In this document: piece after piece, positions 1 to 5,884 of the stretch | How the letters are laid out: every line of letters starts with the position of its first letter | Numbering within the stretch: position 1 is the stretch's first letter | Assembly: GCA_031254715.1 (NCBI GenBank) | Contig: JAIRTY010000511.1 | Location: forward strand, 1 to 7,029 | Reading direction: 5' to 3' | DNA length: 7,029 nt | Origin: Nocardiopsaceae bacterium | GTDB taxonomy: Bacteria; Actinomycetota; Actinomycetes; Streptosporangiales; Streptosporangiaceae | Translations under genes and position numbers: made by a program | The notes under the pieces: generated by a model | Database searches by the model: none | What the model saw: only the letters and a program-made list of their open reading frames with translations | Told to the model about the DNA's origin: nothing

Positions 1-1304
1 CGGCTCGGCGGCAGTGGCCAGGCCAGGCCCTCCTCCACCAGGGTGTGCAGCAGCCGCCGGGCCGTCCGCGGGGTCACGCCCAGCAGCCGCCCGGCCGTCT
101 CGGCGTCCACCACCAGCGCGCCCTCCACCGACGAGAGCTTGTCGGCCAGCCGGGCCAGCACCTCCTGGCCGCGGGGCTTGCCACCGGAATCGGGGACCGG
201 CTGCCGTGGCGCCGGCAGCAGCGCGTGCCCGTCCCGGTCGAGCGCGAACCCCCGGCCGCCGGGGCCCGCGTGCGAGCGCGCGAGCGCCGCCCGGGCATGA
301 GCCTCGGCGTCCTGGGCGGTCCGGCCCAGTCCCACCCCCACCTCGATGGTGAGGCCGAGCTCGGCCCGGGCGCGGTCGGCGAACGGGGGTGCCCGGAACC
401 CGTCGGTCGCCGCCGCCAGCGACCCGCGGGTGGCGGTGACCAGGAACGAATGATCCCCCACCGGGCTCACCGTCGCCTGCATCCGCTGCGTCTCCTGCAG
501 CAGGTAGCGGTGCACGGTCAGCCGCAGCTCCTCCCGCGAATGCCGGGGCGCGCCCCGGCGCGGGGTCTCCCGCAGCGTGGGGACCTCCACCACGGCCACG
601 GCCAGCTGCGCCTCCTCCAGCCGCCGCTGGCCGCCCAGCAGGGTCGCCGTGCGGAGGGCGGCCCGGATCGCGTACCCGGTCGGGCTGACGGTGAGGGCGG
701 GCACCCCGGCCCCCGCCAGCCGCTGCGCCACCGACTCCAGGCAGGTGATGGCCACCGACGTCTGGCCGCGCTGCCACAGCCGCTCGTGGAAGGCGGCCAG
801 GGTGGCCGCGCTGGCCGGGTCCTCCCGCACGTGCACGCCGGTGACCGGCAGCCCCAGCTCGGTGAAGGCGTCCTCGATGTCGGTGCGGCTGATCACGTCC
901 ACGCTGGCGCGGGCCAGGTCGAGCGAGGTGTCCTGGCCGGCCCGCAGCAAGGTCGCGTACAGCGCGCTCCCGCTCAGCGGGATCCAGGTGGCCGGCCCGC
1001 GGATCGTCCCCGCCCGCCGCGCGTATTCATACGGCACCCGGCTGGCGAACAGGCAGGCGTCGACCGATGAGCCCAGCCGCAGCACCTTGTCCGCCGCTTC
1101 CTGTTCGTTCCGGTAGGCGGCGCCGACCAGCCGCCGGGCCGGCCCGGTACCCCCGGCCGGCAGGGCCGGCTGCCACTCGCCCGGCACCGCCGGGCCCGCG
1201 GTCCCGGCCGTGGCGGCGCCCGAGAGCATGACCCGCTCCACGAGATCATGTGGGCCGATGATGCCGATCGTGAGTTCCGGCGAGGCCTGGCGCTGGGTGG
1301 TCAT
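1..1304 (-). CDS. Helix-turn-helix transcriptional regulator with degenerate GGDEF-like domain, C-terminus cut by window edge
   Basis: The frame is open from ATG at 1304 to the left edge, giving 434 residues. The N-terminus has a beta-alpha start (LTIGIIGPHDLVERV, residues 11-25), and residues 60-200 hold several conserved-looking stretches (AAYRNEQEA, VDACLFASRVPYEYA). Residues about 232-345 read like the palm fold of GGDEF or GTP-cyclohydrolase-III proteins: a hydrophobic strand (LAVAVVEVP), then VGDHSFLV (282-289) where GGDEF would sit, then a strand and helix (EVGVGLGRTAQDAEAHARAAL). The catalytic GGDEF residues are not kept, so I infer a sensory rather than synthetic role. Residues about 379-432 form a winged helix-turn-helix (VDAETAGRLLGVTPRTARRLLHTLVEEGLA). 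The start is supported by AGGGG ten bases upstream. I recall similar actinomycete regulators that end soon after this point, so probably only a few dozen residues are missing. Ligand and targets are unknown. An ATP- or amino-acid-responsive regulator remains possible. Confidence 0.8.
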   Translation of the reverse strand, partial: MTTQRQASPELTIGIIGPHDLVERVMLSGAATAGTAGPAVPGEWQPALPAGGTGPARRLVGAAYRNEQEAADKVLRLGSSVDACLFASRVPYEYARRAGTIRGPATWIPLSGSALYATLLRAGQDTSLDLARASVDVISRTDIEDAFTELGLPVTGVHVREDPASAATLAAFHERLWQRGQTSVAITCLESVAQRLAGAGVPALTVSPTGYAIRAALRTATLLGGQRRLEEAQLAVAVVEVPTLRETPRRGAPRHSREELRLTVHRYLLQETQRMQATVSPVGDHSFLVTATRGSLAAATDGFRAPPFADRARAELGLTIEVGVGLGRTAQDAEAHARAALARSHAGPGGRGFALDRDGHALLPAPRQPVPDSGGKPRGQEVLARLADKLSSVEGALVVDAETAGRLLGVTPRTARRLLHTLVEEGLAWPLPPS

Positions 1305-1438
1305 GGCTGCCCGGCCCCTGGCTGACGCGCCCTGAACGCCGGTTGCCTGCGGCCCGCCGGGCCGCAGGCAACCGCTCGTGACTGCGCTAAGCCTCCGCGC
1401 CTGCTGCGGGGACCGACGTGCCTGTGCTCATGGCTCAC
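1301..1438 (-). other. Possible upstream open frame, 45 codons, stop overlapping the regulator start (ATGA)
   Basis: A GTG at 1438-1436 lies seven bases after AAGG (1449-1446), a plausible ribosome binding site. It opens a 45-codon frame whose TGA (1303-1301) overlaps the ATG of the regulator. The peptide would be rich in Arg, Gly, Pro and Ala. It uses one TTA and several AGG codons, unlike the GC3-rich genes around it, so it does not look like a selected protein. It could serve as a leader frame that couples translation to the regulator, with ribosomes passing through the hairpin at 1340-1374. A second frame starts at ATG 1431 and encodes a 14-residue peptide (MSTGTSVPAAGAEA) ending at 1387, twelve bases before the hairpin. 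At most one is likely to be translated, and chance is a fair explanation for both. Confidence 0.25.
1340..1374 (-). promoter_or_regulatory. Perfect 16-bp inverted repeat with 3-base loop in the regulator leader
   Basis: Arms at 1340-1355 (CGGTTGCCTGCGGCCC) and 1359-1374 are exact reverse complements around a GCC loop. The structure sits 35 bases before the ATG of the regulator. No T-run follows on either strand, so it is not a canonical intrinsic terminator, although actinobacteria are reported to use stem-only terminators. It could be an attenuator, an RNA element limiting access to the downstream start, or a DNA operator. The structure is certain from the sequence; its function is not. Confidence 0.6.
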
Positions 1439-1445
1439 TATGTGA
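1435..1445. promoter_or_regulatory. Short dyad TCAC-N3-GTGA, possible operator
   Basis: TCACTATGTGA is a symmetric site with 4-base arms, lying about 20 bases downstream of the proposed start of transcription of the regulator gene. The place fits an operator, perhaps for autoregulation, but sites this short arise often by chance. It also overlaps the possible ribosome-binding region of the upstream frame. Confidence 0.2.
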
Positions 1446-1469
1446 CCTTACGCTGCGCCATCGGTTCGA

Positions 1470-1497
1470 AGTATTGGGTGACTAACGAGGATGTAAC
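1470..1497 (-). promoter_or_regulatory. Candidate promoter for the regulator gene
   Basis: On the minus strand, GTTACA (1497-1492) and AATACT (1475-1470) are separated by 16 bases. Each matches the housekeeping sigma consensus at four of six positions, and they lie in the AT-richest part of the window. Transcription would begin near 1463 and give a leader of about 160 bases containing the small frames and the hairpin. TACTAT at 1506-1501 is an alternative -10 without a good -35. Confidence 0.35.
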
Positions 1498-1603
1498 CGC
1501 ATAGTAGACGGGACAAGCCGGTGTGGCGCGTTGCGGGTGAAGGCAACAGGGTAGCCCAGACCAGCGCCAGCGCGGCCGTTGCCGCAAACCGCGCCCGCTA
1601 CCT

Positions 1604-1617
1604 GCCGGTTCGCCGGC
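1604..1617 (-). terminator. Weak stem-loop downstream of the murA-like gene
   Basis: GCCGG and CCGGC pair around a four-base loop (CGAA on the transcribed strand), about 30 bases after the murA stop. The stem has only five G-C pairs and no T-run follows. It is the best terminator candidate near the gene end, but a chance GC-rich hairpin is equally likely. Confidence 0.2.
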
Positions 1618-1647
1618 GCTGTGGCCGGGCCTCGCCGGAGAACGCCG

Positions 1648-2928
1648 TCAGCCGCTCTCCTCGGCCGTGATGTCGGCCCCGAGTGCCGACAGCCGCCCGG
1701 CGATGTCCGCGTGTCCCCGGTCGATCAGGTATCCGGGCGAGACGACCGTCTCGCCCTCCGCGCACAGTCCAGCCAGCACCAGCGCAATCCCGGTGCGCAG
1801 GTCATGCGCCTCCACCTTGGTGCCCCTGAGCGACCGCGGACCGTGCACGACCACCTTGTCGCCATCCACGTCGATCTTCGCGCCCATCTTGGCGAGCTCG
1901 CCGACCAGCGTGTAGCGGCTGTCGTAGATGGTTTCCCTGATGTAGCTCATCCCGTCGGCCTGGCAGCTCAGGGTCATGATCGGCGATTGCAGGTCGGTCG
2001 CGAAGCCCGGGTACGGGGAGGTGATCACGTTGATCGGCCGCAGCGGCCGGTCCCGGCGGACCTGGAGCACCGCGCCGTTGGAGGCGAACTCAACGCCCAT
2101 CTGCTCCAGCTTCCAGCGGGCCACCCCGAAGTGGTCGATGTTGGCCCCGACCAGGCTCAGCTCGCCGCCGGTGATGGCGGCGGCCATGGCGAACGCCGCG
2201 GCGTCGATCCGGTCCGCCATCACCGTGTGCTCGGTGGGCGTCAGCTTCCCGACCCCCCGGACGGTGATGAAGCCGGTACCGCCGCCGCTGATCTGGGCCC
2301 CCATCTTGCCCAGGAACTCGATGACGTCGAGCACCTCCGGCTCGAGCGCGGCGTTGTCGATCACGGTGGTGCCGGGCGCCATTGACGCCGCCATGATGAG
2401 GTTCTCGGTGCCGGTGTGGGAGGGGGTGTCGAGGTACAGGTGAGCGCCCTGCATCTTGCCGGCCTTGATAGAGATCTTGTCGCCGGCCTCGTCCACCGTG
2501 GCGCCGAGCCGGGCGAAGCCCCGGTAGTGGAAGTCGAGGTTGCGGCTGCCCAGGTTGCAGCCGCCGACGCCCTCTATGACCGCTTCCCCCAGCCGGTGCA
2601 GCAGCGCCGGGACGAACAGCACCGACCCCCGGAACCGGCGCGCGATCTCGGCCGGAAGCACCGGGCTGTTCAGCCCGGATGCATCGACCACCAGGATCCG
2701 TTCCGCCTCGTGGAACTTGACCACCGCCCCGACCGCCTGCGCCAGTTCGACCGCCCGGCGGACGTCCTCGATCGGCGGCACGTTCCTCAGCACGGTCCTG
2801 CCCTCGGCGGCGAGCAGAGAGGCAGCGATCATCTTGAGAGCGGCGTTCTTGGCGCCCTGGACGAATACGGTGCCCTGCAGCGGGGCTCCGCCTCGCACGC
2901 GGTAGCAGGTCTCGGGGCCAACGGTCAT
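1648..2928 (-). CDS. murA: MurA-type UDP-N-acetylglucosamine 1-carboxyvinyltransferase, divergent active-site loop
   Basis: The 426-residue protein has the usual length for MurA, the cytoplasmic enzyme that transfers enolpyruvate from PEP to UDP-GlcNAc in the first committed step of peptidoglycan synthesis. Visible family marks, with E. coli equivalents in brackets, are GAKNAAL with Lys27-Asn28 (K22-N23), Arg100 (R91), the catalytic loop Cys124 (C115) and Arg129 (R120), TGTENLIMAAS (172-182), ADRIDAAAF (238-246), TDLQ with Asp312 (D305), Arg338 (R331) and HDLRTG with Arg378 (R397). The loop reads GGCNLGSRNLDFH rather than the common GGCAIGARPVDLH form. Cys is kept, which usually goes with fosfomycin sensitivity. 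I chose ATG 2928 because GGAG lies ten bases upstream and the MurA fold begins at once; the open frame continues 45 codons further, but those residues are Arg/Pro-rich and unlike MurA. The gene could be a second, paralogous MurA. An intergenic gap on each side suggests separate transcription. Confidence 0.92.
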   Translation of the reverse strand: MTVGPETCYRVRGGAPLQGTVFVQGAKNAALKMIAASLLAAEGRTVLRNVPPIEDVRRAVELAQAVGAVVKFHEAERILVVDASGLNSPVLPAEIARRFRGSVLFVPALLHRLGEAVIEGVGGCNLGSRNLDFHYRGFARLGATVDEAGDKISIKAGKMQGAHLYLDTPSHTGTENLIMAASMAPGTTVIDNAALEPEVLDVIEFLGKMGAQISGGGTGFITVRGVGKLTPTEHTVMADRIDAAAFAMAAAITGGELSLVGANIDHFGVARWKLEQMGVEFASNGAVLQVRRDRPLRPINVITSPYPGFATDLQSPIMTLSCQADGMSYIRETIYDSRYTLVGELAKMGAKIDVDGDKVVVHGPRSLRGTKVEAHDLRTGIALVLAGLCAEGETVVSPGYLIDRGHADIAGRLSALGADITAEESG

Positions 2929-3242
2929 GAGGAGGGAGCTCCTGTTCGTCGGATGCTTGGTTGGGCGACCCGGGCCGGAGCCGCAGGCCCCCGGCCGGTT
3001 CCGGACCAGCCGCTGGGCTCGTGGCGGGGAAATGGCGTGCCACGCGCAAGGCCAGTATTCCACTGGCGACCAGGTCTGCGTGTCATGGCGGGTAGGTGAA
3101 TGCCAGGCCGGTGCCGGCCGGCTCCTGCTCCGCCCGTCATCTTCCCTGGTGGGCTGAGGGTTCTGGGGCGCCGCATCGGCCTGAGGTTAGCAGCCGCGGC
3201 TGTGAGCGGCGGGACTGGCGTGATCTGTGTGGCCGCCATGGG
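2929..3242. other. Intergenic region upstream of the murA-like gene
   Basis: These 314 bases hold no gene I can support. A minus-strand frame of 104 codons (3239 to 2925) is Pro/Arg-rich and resembles no family. A 12-base palindrome, CAGCCGCGGCTG, lies at 3191-3202, about 40 bases after the purB stop, but has no loop or T-run. Nearer murA is a spaced dyad at 3051-3067. The region probably carries the murA promoter, but no strong -35/-10 pair is visible. Confidence 0.5.
3051..3067. promoter_or_regulatory. Dyad GCCAGT-N5-ACTGGC upstream of murA, possible operator
   Basis: Perfect 6-base arms flank a five-base centre. The site lies about 120 bases before the murA start and overlaps AATACT on the minus strand (3059-3054), a possible -10 element without a clear -35. 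A repressor site over the murA promoter is one reading; chance is another. Confidence 0.25.
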
Positions 3243-4550
3243 TCAGGACAGCTTTTCCAGCCGGTCGAACACGACGCCGAGCCGGGCGACGTACCGCTCG
3301 GGCCGGCAGGCCTCGGCCAGCCGCGCCTCGTCAAGCTCCTGGCCGCTGGCCGCCGCCTCGGCGCGCAGGGCGGTGCGGAACGGCGTCCCGGTGTCCCAGG
3401 TGACCTGGGCGGCGGCCTGCACCAGCGCGTAGGCGTCCTCCCTGGACAGGCCCGCCGACACGAGCTCGAGCAGCACGCTGGAGCTGTAGATGAGGCCGTG
3501 GGTCGCGTCCAGGTTCGCCCGCATCCGCGCCCGGTCCACCACCAGGCCCTCGACCAGGCCGGCGGTCAGGTGCAGCAGGTAGTCGGCGATGATGGCGGCA
3601 TCCGGCAGCGCGACCCGCTCCGCGCTGGAGTGGGAGATGTCCCGCTCGTGCCAGAGCGGGATGCCCTCGAGCACCGGCGTGACGTAGCCGCGGGCGAGCC
3701 GGGCCAGGCCGCAGATCCGTTCCGACCGGATCGGGTTGCGCTTGTGCGGCATGGCCGACGAGCCCTTCTGGCCCGTCCGGAACGGCTCCGCCAGCTCGGC
3801 GACCTCGGTCCGCTGGCCGTGCCTGACCTCCAGCGCGATCGCCTCGCAGGTGGTCGCGAGCACGGCCAGCGCCGCGATCCACTCGCCGATGCCGTCCCTG
3901 AACACGACCTGGGTCGCGACGTCGGCCGGCCGCAGGCCGAGCTCGGCCATCACCAGGGCCTCGATCACCGGGTCGATGTTCGAGTAGGTCCCCACCGGCC
4001 CGGACAGCTTCCCCACCGCAACCTGCTCCCGGGCGCGCTGCAGCCGGTCCCGCCCGCGGGCCGCGGCGAACGCGAAGTCGGCCACCCGGTGGCCCCACAC
4101 GTCCGGCTCGGCGTGAATCCCGTGTGTGCGGCCCGGCCGGAGCGTGTCCCGGTGTGCCAGCGCGTGCTCACGCAGCACGGCGACCAGCCGGGACGCCTTG
4201 CCCAGCAGCAGGTCCGTGGCCTCGGCCAGCTGCAGCGCCAGGGCGGTGTCCAGCAGGTCGGACGAGGTCATGCCGTAGTGCACCCAGGCCGCCGCGGAGC
4301 GGGGGGTGGTGTTGTCCGCCCAGGCGGTCAGGAACGCGATGACGTCGTGGTCGGTCACCGCTTCCGCGGCGGCGACCGCCTCCGGGGCCGGTGGCGCCGC
4401 CGCCCGGACCGGCGCCACCGCGTCGGCCGGCACGGTGCCAGCGTCCGCCTGGGCCGCCAGCACCAGCGTTTCGACCTGGCACCACAGCTCGTACTTATGG
4501 GCCTCGCTCCAGACCCGGCCCATCTCCGGCAGCGTGTACCGCTCGATCAC
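3243..4550 (-). CDS. purB: Adenylosuccinate lyase (short bacterial type)
   Basis: The 435-residue protein belongs to the fumarase/aspartase superfamily. It cleaves SAICAR to AICAR plus fumarate and adenylosuccinate to AMP plus fumarate, two steps of purine synthesis, as a cytoplasmic tetramer. Family marks are the N-terminal IERYTLPEMGRVWSE, TDHDVIAF with His68, MTSSDLLDTA (94-103), GRTHGIHAEP with the presumed catalytic His143, GKLSGPVGTYSN (180-191), and the flexible signature loop GSSAMPHKRNP (263-273) with its catalytic Ser, followed by LWHERDISHSSAER (299-312). It aligns end to end with the Thermotoga/Bacillus form, so it looks complete. Residues after HAEP are DVWG where many relatives have a T-x-F-G pattern. 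The start is GTG at 4550; the binding site before it is weak (GAAGA). The tandem repeats end 30 bases upstream. Probably co-transcribed with purD and the LtrA-like gene. Confidence 0.96.
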   Translation of the reverse strand: MIERYTLPEMGRVWSEAHKYELWCQVETLVLAAQADAGTVPADAVAPVRAAAPPAPEAVAAAEAVTDHDVIAFLTAWADNTTPRSAAAWVHYGMTSSDLLDTALALQLAEATDLLLGKASRLVAVLREHALAHRDTLRPGRTHGIHAEPDVWGHRVADFAFAAARGRDRLQRAREQVAVGKLSGPVGTYSNIDPVIEALVMAELGLRPADVATQVVFRDGIGEWIAALAVLATTCEAIALEVRHGQRTEVAELAEPFRTGQKGSSAMPHKRNPIRSERICGLARLARGYVTPVLEGIPLWHERDISHSSAERVALPDAAIIADYLLHLTAGLVEGLVVDRARMRANLDATHGLIYSSSVLLELVSAGLSREDAYALVQAAAQVTWDTGTPFRTALRAEAAASGQELDEARLAEACRPERYVARLGVVFDRLEKLS

Positions 4551-4580
4551 GGCATCTATCTTCGCGCACCGCGCCTGGGT

Positions 4581-4720
4581 CAGTGGCCGGGTGGGGGGAG
4601 GCCAGGCGCGAGAGCGGCCGGACGGGGGCGCGAGGGCAGCCGGACGGGGAGGTGAGAGCGGCCGGGCGGGGGAGGTGTAGCGGCTGGACGGGGGAGGTGA
4701 GAGCGGCCGGACGGGGAGCG
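4581..4720. repeat. Degenerate G-rich tandem repeat, about 22-bp unit, five to six copies
   Basis: Five adjoining units start at 4610, 4632, 4654, 4677 and 4699, each 22 or 23 bases. They share the core GCGGCCGGACGGGG, followed in three units by GAGGT. A sixth, more diverged copy lies at 4581-4602 after a seven-base break. The array fills most of the 184-base gap between the LtrA-like stop and the purB start. On the plus strand it is a series of G-runs, so G-quadruplex formation is possible. The leftward transcript would carry C-runs and three ACCTCC motifs (complements of 4648-4653, 4671-4676 and 4693-4698), the same as the anti-Shine-Dalgarno sequence of 16S rRNA. It is not CRISPR: there are no unique spacers. 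Confidence 0.85.
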
Positions 4721-4734
4721 GCCCGGGCGGAGCG

Positions 4735-5850
4735 CTATGCCGGCCTGGCCTGCCTGCGCTCGGCCGCCACCATCACCACGATCGCGGCCAGCAGCAGCGC
4801 CAGCTGGGCCTCGATCGCGACCGCAACCCCCACCGCCGACGTCGCCAGCGCGAACGCGGCGGCGGTGATCCGGCCGGCGATGGGCCCGGTCCGCAGGATC
4901 CGCCGGAACCAGGCGTGCCCGGCCAGGAACAGCGCGACCCCGGCCGCCAGCGCGACCGCCTGCCCGGCGGGGTGCGGTTCGGCCGCGTGACCAATCGTCA
5001 GCGTCACCCCCGCCGCCGTCACCACCACCCCCAGCAGTATCGGGATGTGCGCGAAAAAGTACGCCGACAGGGCCAGCGACGGCCGCTGGCCCGGCTCGGC
5101 GGCCGTCATGGCCCGCTCGCCCTTCGCGTCGTCGCCGGTGCCGAAGTAGGTCCACCACAAGCCAGCCGACAGAGCCAGCCCCAGCACGATGGCCGATATC
5201 AGGGACGGCGTGACCCGCGCCCCGGCGGCGCCGATGCCCACCGCAGCGACCGACTCGCCGAGCGCCACGATGACCAGCGCGCCGTGCCGTTCTGCGAAGT
5301 GGGCCGGCTGGATGTGAAACCGGCCGCCGGGGTTGGCTACCAGCGGCGACAGCACCTGGACGGCGAGCGCCGCGGCCCACAGGACGTACCCGGTGGCCCC
5401 GCCCGTCAGCCCGGCACCGATCACCAGCAGCGCCGAGGCCGTGTTGAACGGGGCAAGGAGCAGGATGTTCCGGTTCAGCCGGGCGTAGAGGGCGGCGTGC
5501 ACGAGCACCACGATCAGGTAGCCGAGGCCGAGCGCGAGCCCGGCCCCCGTCCCGCTCTCGCCGAACCCGTGCGGGATGGCCAGCCCGGCGATCAGGAAGC
5601 CGGCCATGCCGGTCAGCAGCAGCGCCCGTTCCGGCGTGCGGTCGGGGGTCCGGGTATTGGTCAGCCAGGCGTAGCCCCCGTACATCCACCACAGGACGCC
5701 GAACACCAGCAGCACCTGGGCGATCGCTGCGGCCGAGAGGTGCTTCGCCAGCAGCGCGGTCAGCTGGGTCAGCGTGAACGCGAAGACCAGGTCGAAGAAC
5801 AGCTCCAGGGTGCTGACGCGTAGCGGCGCGTCTGCAGCCTGCTCAGCCAT
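4735..5850 (-). CDS. LtrA-family integral membrane protein
   Basis: The 371-residue protein matches the low-temperature-requirement A family by its N-terminal LELFFDLVFAFTLTQL (15-30) and by FHIQPAHFAERHGALVIVALGES (178-200), here quoted in two parts: FHIQPAHFAERHG and ALVIVALGES. It is mostly hydrophobic, with about eleven membrane segments by eye (roughly 17-32, 43-62, 76-93, 103-122, 127-147, 152-170, 190-207, 214-235, 260-287, 296-312, 326-362 as one or two). A charged loop lies near 238-258. No molecular activity is established for the family; the name comes from a Listeria cold-growth phenotype. ATG 5850 follows the purD stop by 34 bases with no obvious ribosome binding site, so translation may depend on transcription and ribosomes from purD. 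It ends just before the tandem repeats. Length is normal and no key region is missing. A role in purine metabolism is not shown by the sequence. Confidence 0.88.
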   Translation of the reverse strand: MAEQAADAPLRVSTLELFFDLVFAFTLTQLTALLAKHLSAAAIAQVLLVFGVLWWMYGGYAWLTNTRTPDRTPERALLLTGMAGFLIAGLAIPHGFGESGTGAGLALGLGYLIVVLVHAALYARLNRNILLLAPFNTASALLVIGAGLTGGATGYVLWAAALAVQVLSPLVANPGGRFHIQPAHFAERHGALVIVALGESVAAVGIGAAGARVTPSLISAIVLGLALSAGLWWTYFGTGDDAKGERAMTAAEPGQRPSLALSAYFFAHIPILLGVVVTAAGVTLTIGHAAEPHPAGQAVALAAGVALFLAGHAWFRRILRTGPIAGRITAAAFALATSAVGVAVAIEAQLALLLAAIVVMVAAERRQARPA

Positions 5851-5884
5851 GGTGGCCGGGCCGGAGCAGGGGCAACGTGCGGGC

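Larger units (their letters stand above)
1305..1647. other. Intergenic region between the murA-like gene and the regulator
   Basis: This 343-base gap has no convincing protein gene. From right to left it holds the murA downstream region with a small stem near 1604-1617, the most AT-rich stretch of the window (about 1431-1510) with a promoter-like sequence, a short dyad at 1435-1445, two small frames, and the perfect hairpin at 1340-1374. All of this fits the promoter and leader of the leftward regulator gene. Confidence 0.6.

Noticed and set aside
45..1070. 341-codon plus-strand frame opposite the regulator gene
   Set aside because: Same compositional shadow; the minus-strand frame has recognisable domains and a helix-turn-helix.
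1340..1374. Terminator of the murA-like gene
   Set aside because: It lies over 270 bases beyond the murA stop and past the likely regulator promoter, with no T-run, so a leader role fits better.
1440..1500. tRNA gene suggested by GGTTCGAA at 1463-1470
   Set aside because: The T-loop-like string is present but no acceptor stem or anticodon arm can be folded around it.
2929..3063. 45-residue N-terminal extension of the murA-like gene
   Set aside because: The extension is unlike MurA, has no ribosome-site support, and the ATG at 2928 begins directly with the MurA fold and has GGAG upstream.
2925..3239. 104-codon minus-strand frame between purB and murA
   Set aside because: Pro/Arg-rich, no recognisable motif, and it overlaps the murA start in another frame. 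I treat the region as intergenic.
3096..4655. 519-codon open frame on the plus strand opposite purB
   Set aside because: The translation is low-complexity, rich in Arg, Gly, Pro, His and Gln, and lies antisense to a clear purB. Such frames arise from GC-rich third positions.
4581..4720. CRISPR array
   Set aside because: Units adjoin without unique spacers and are degenerate, so this is a simple tandem repeat.
4915..5823. 302-codon plus-strand frame opposite the LtrA-like gene
   Set aside because: Its product is Arg/Gln/Gly-rich with no fold signature, while the opposite strand encodes clear LtrA motifs.
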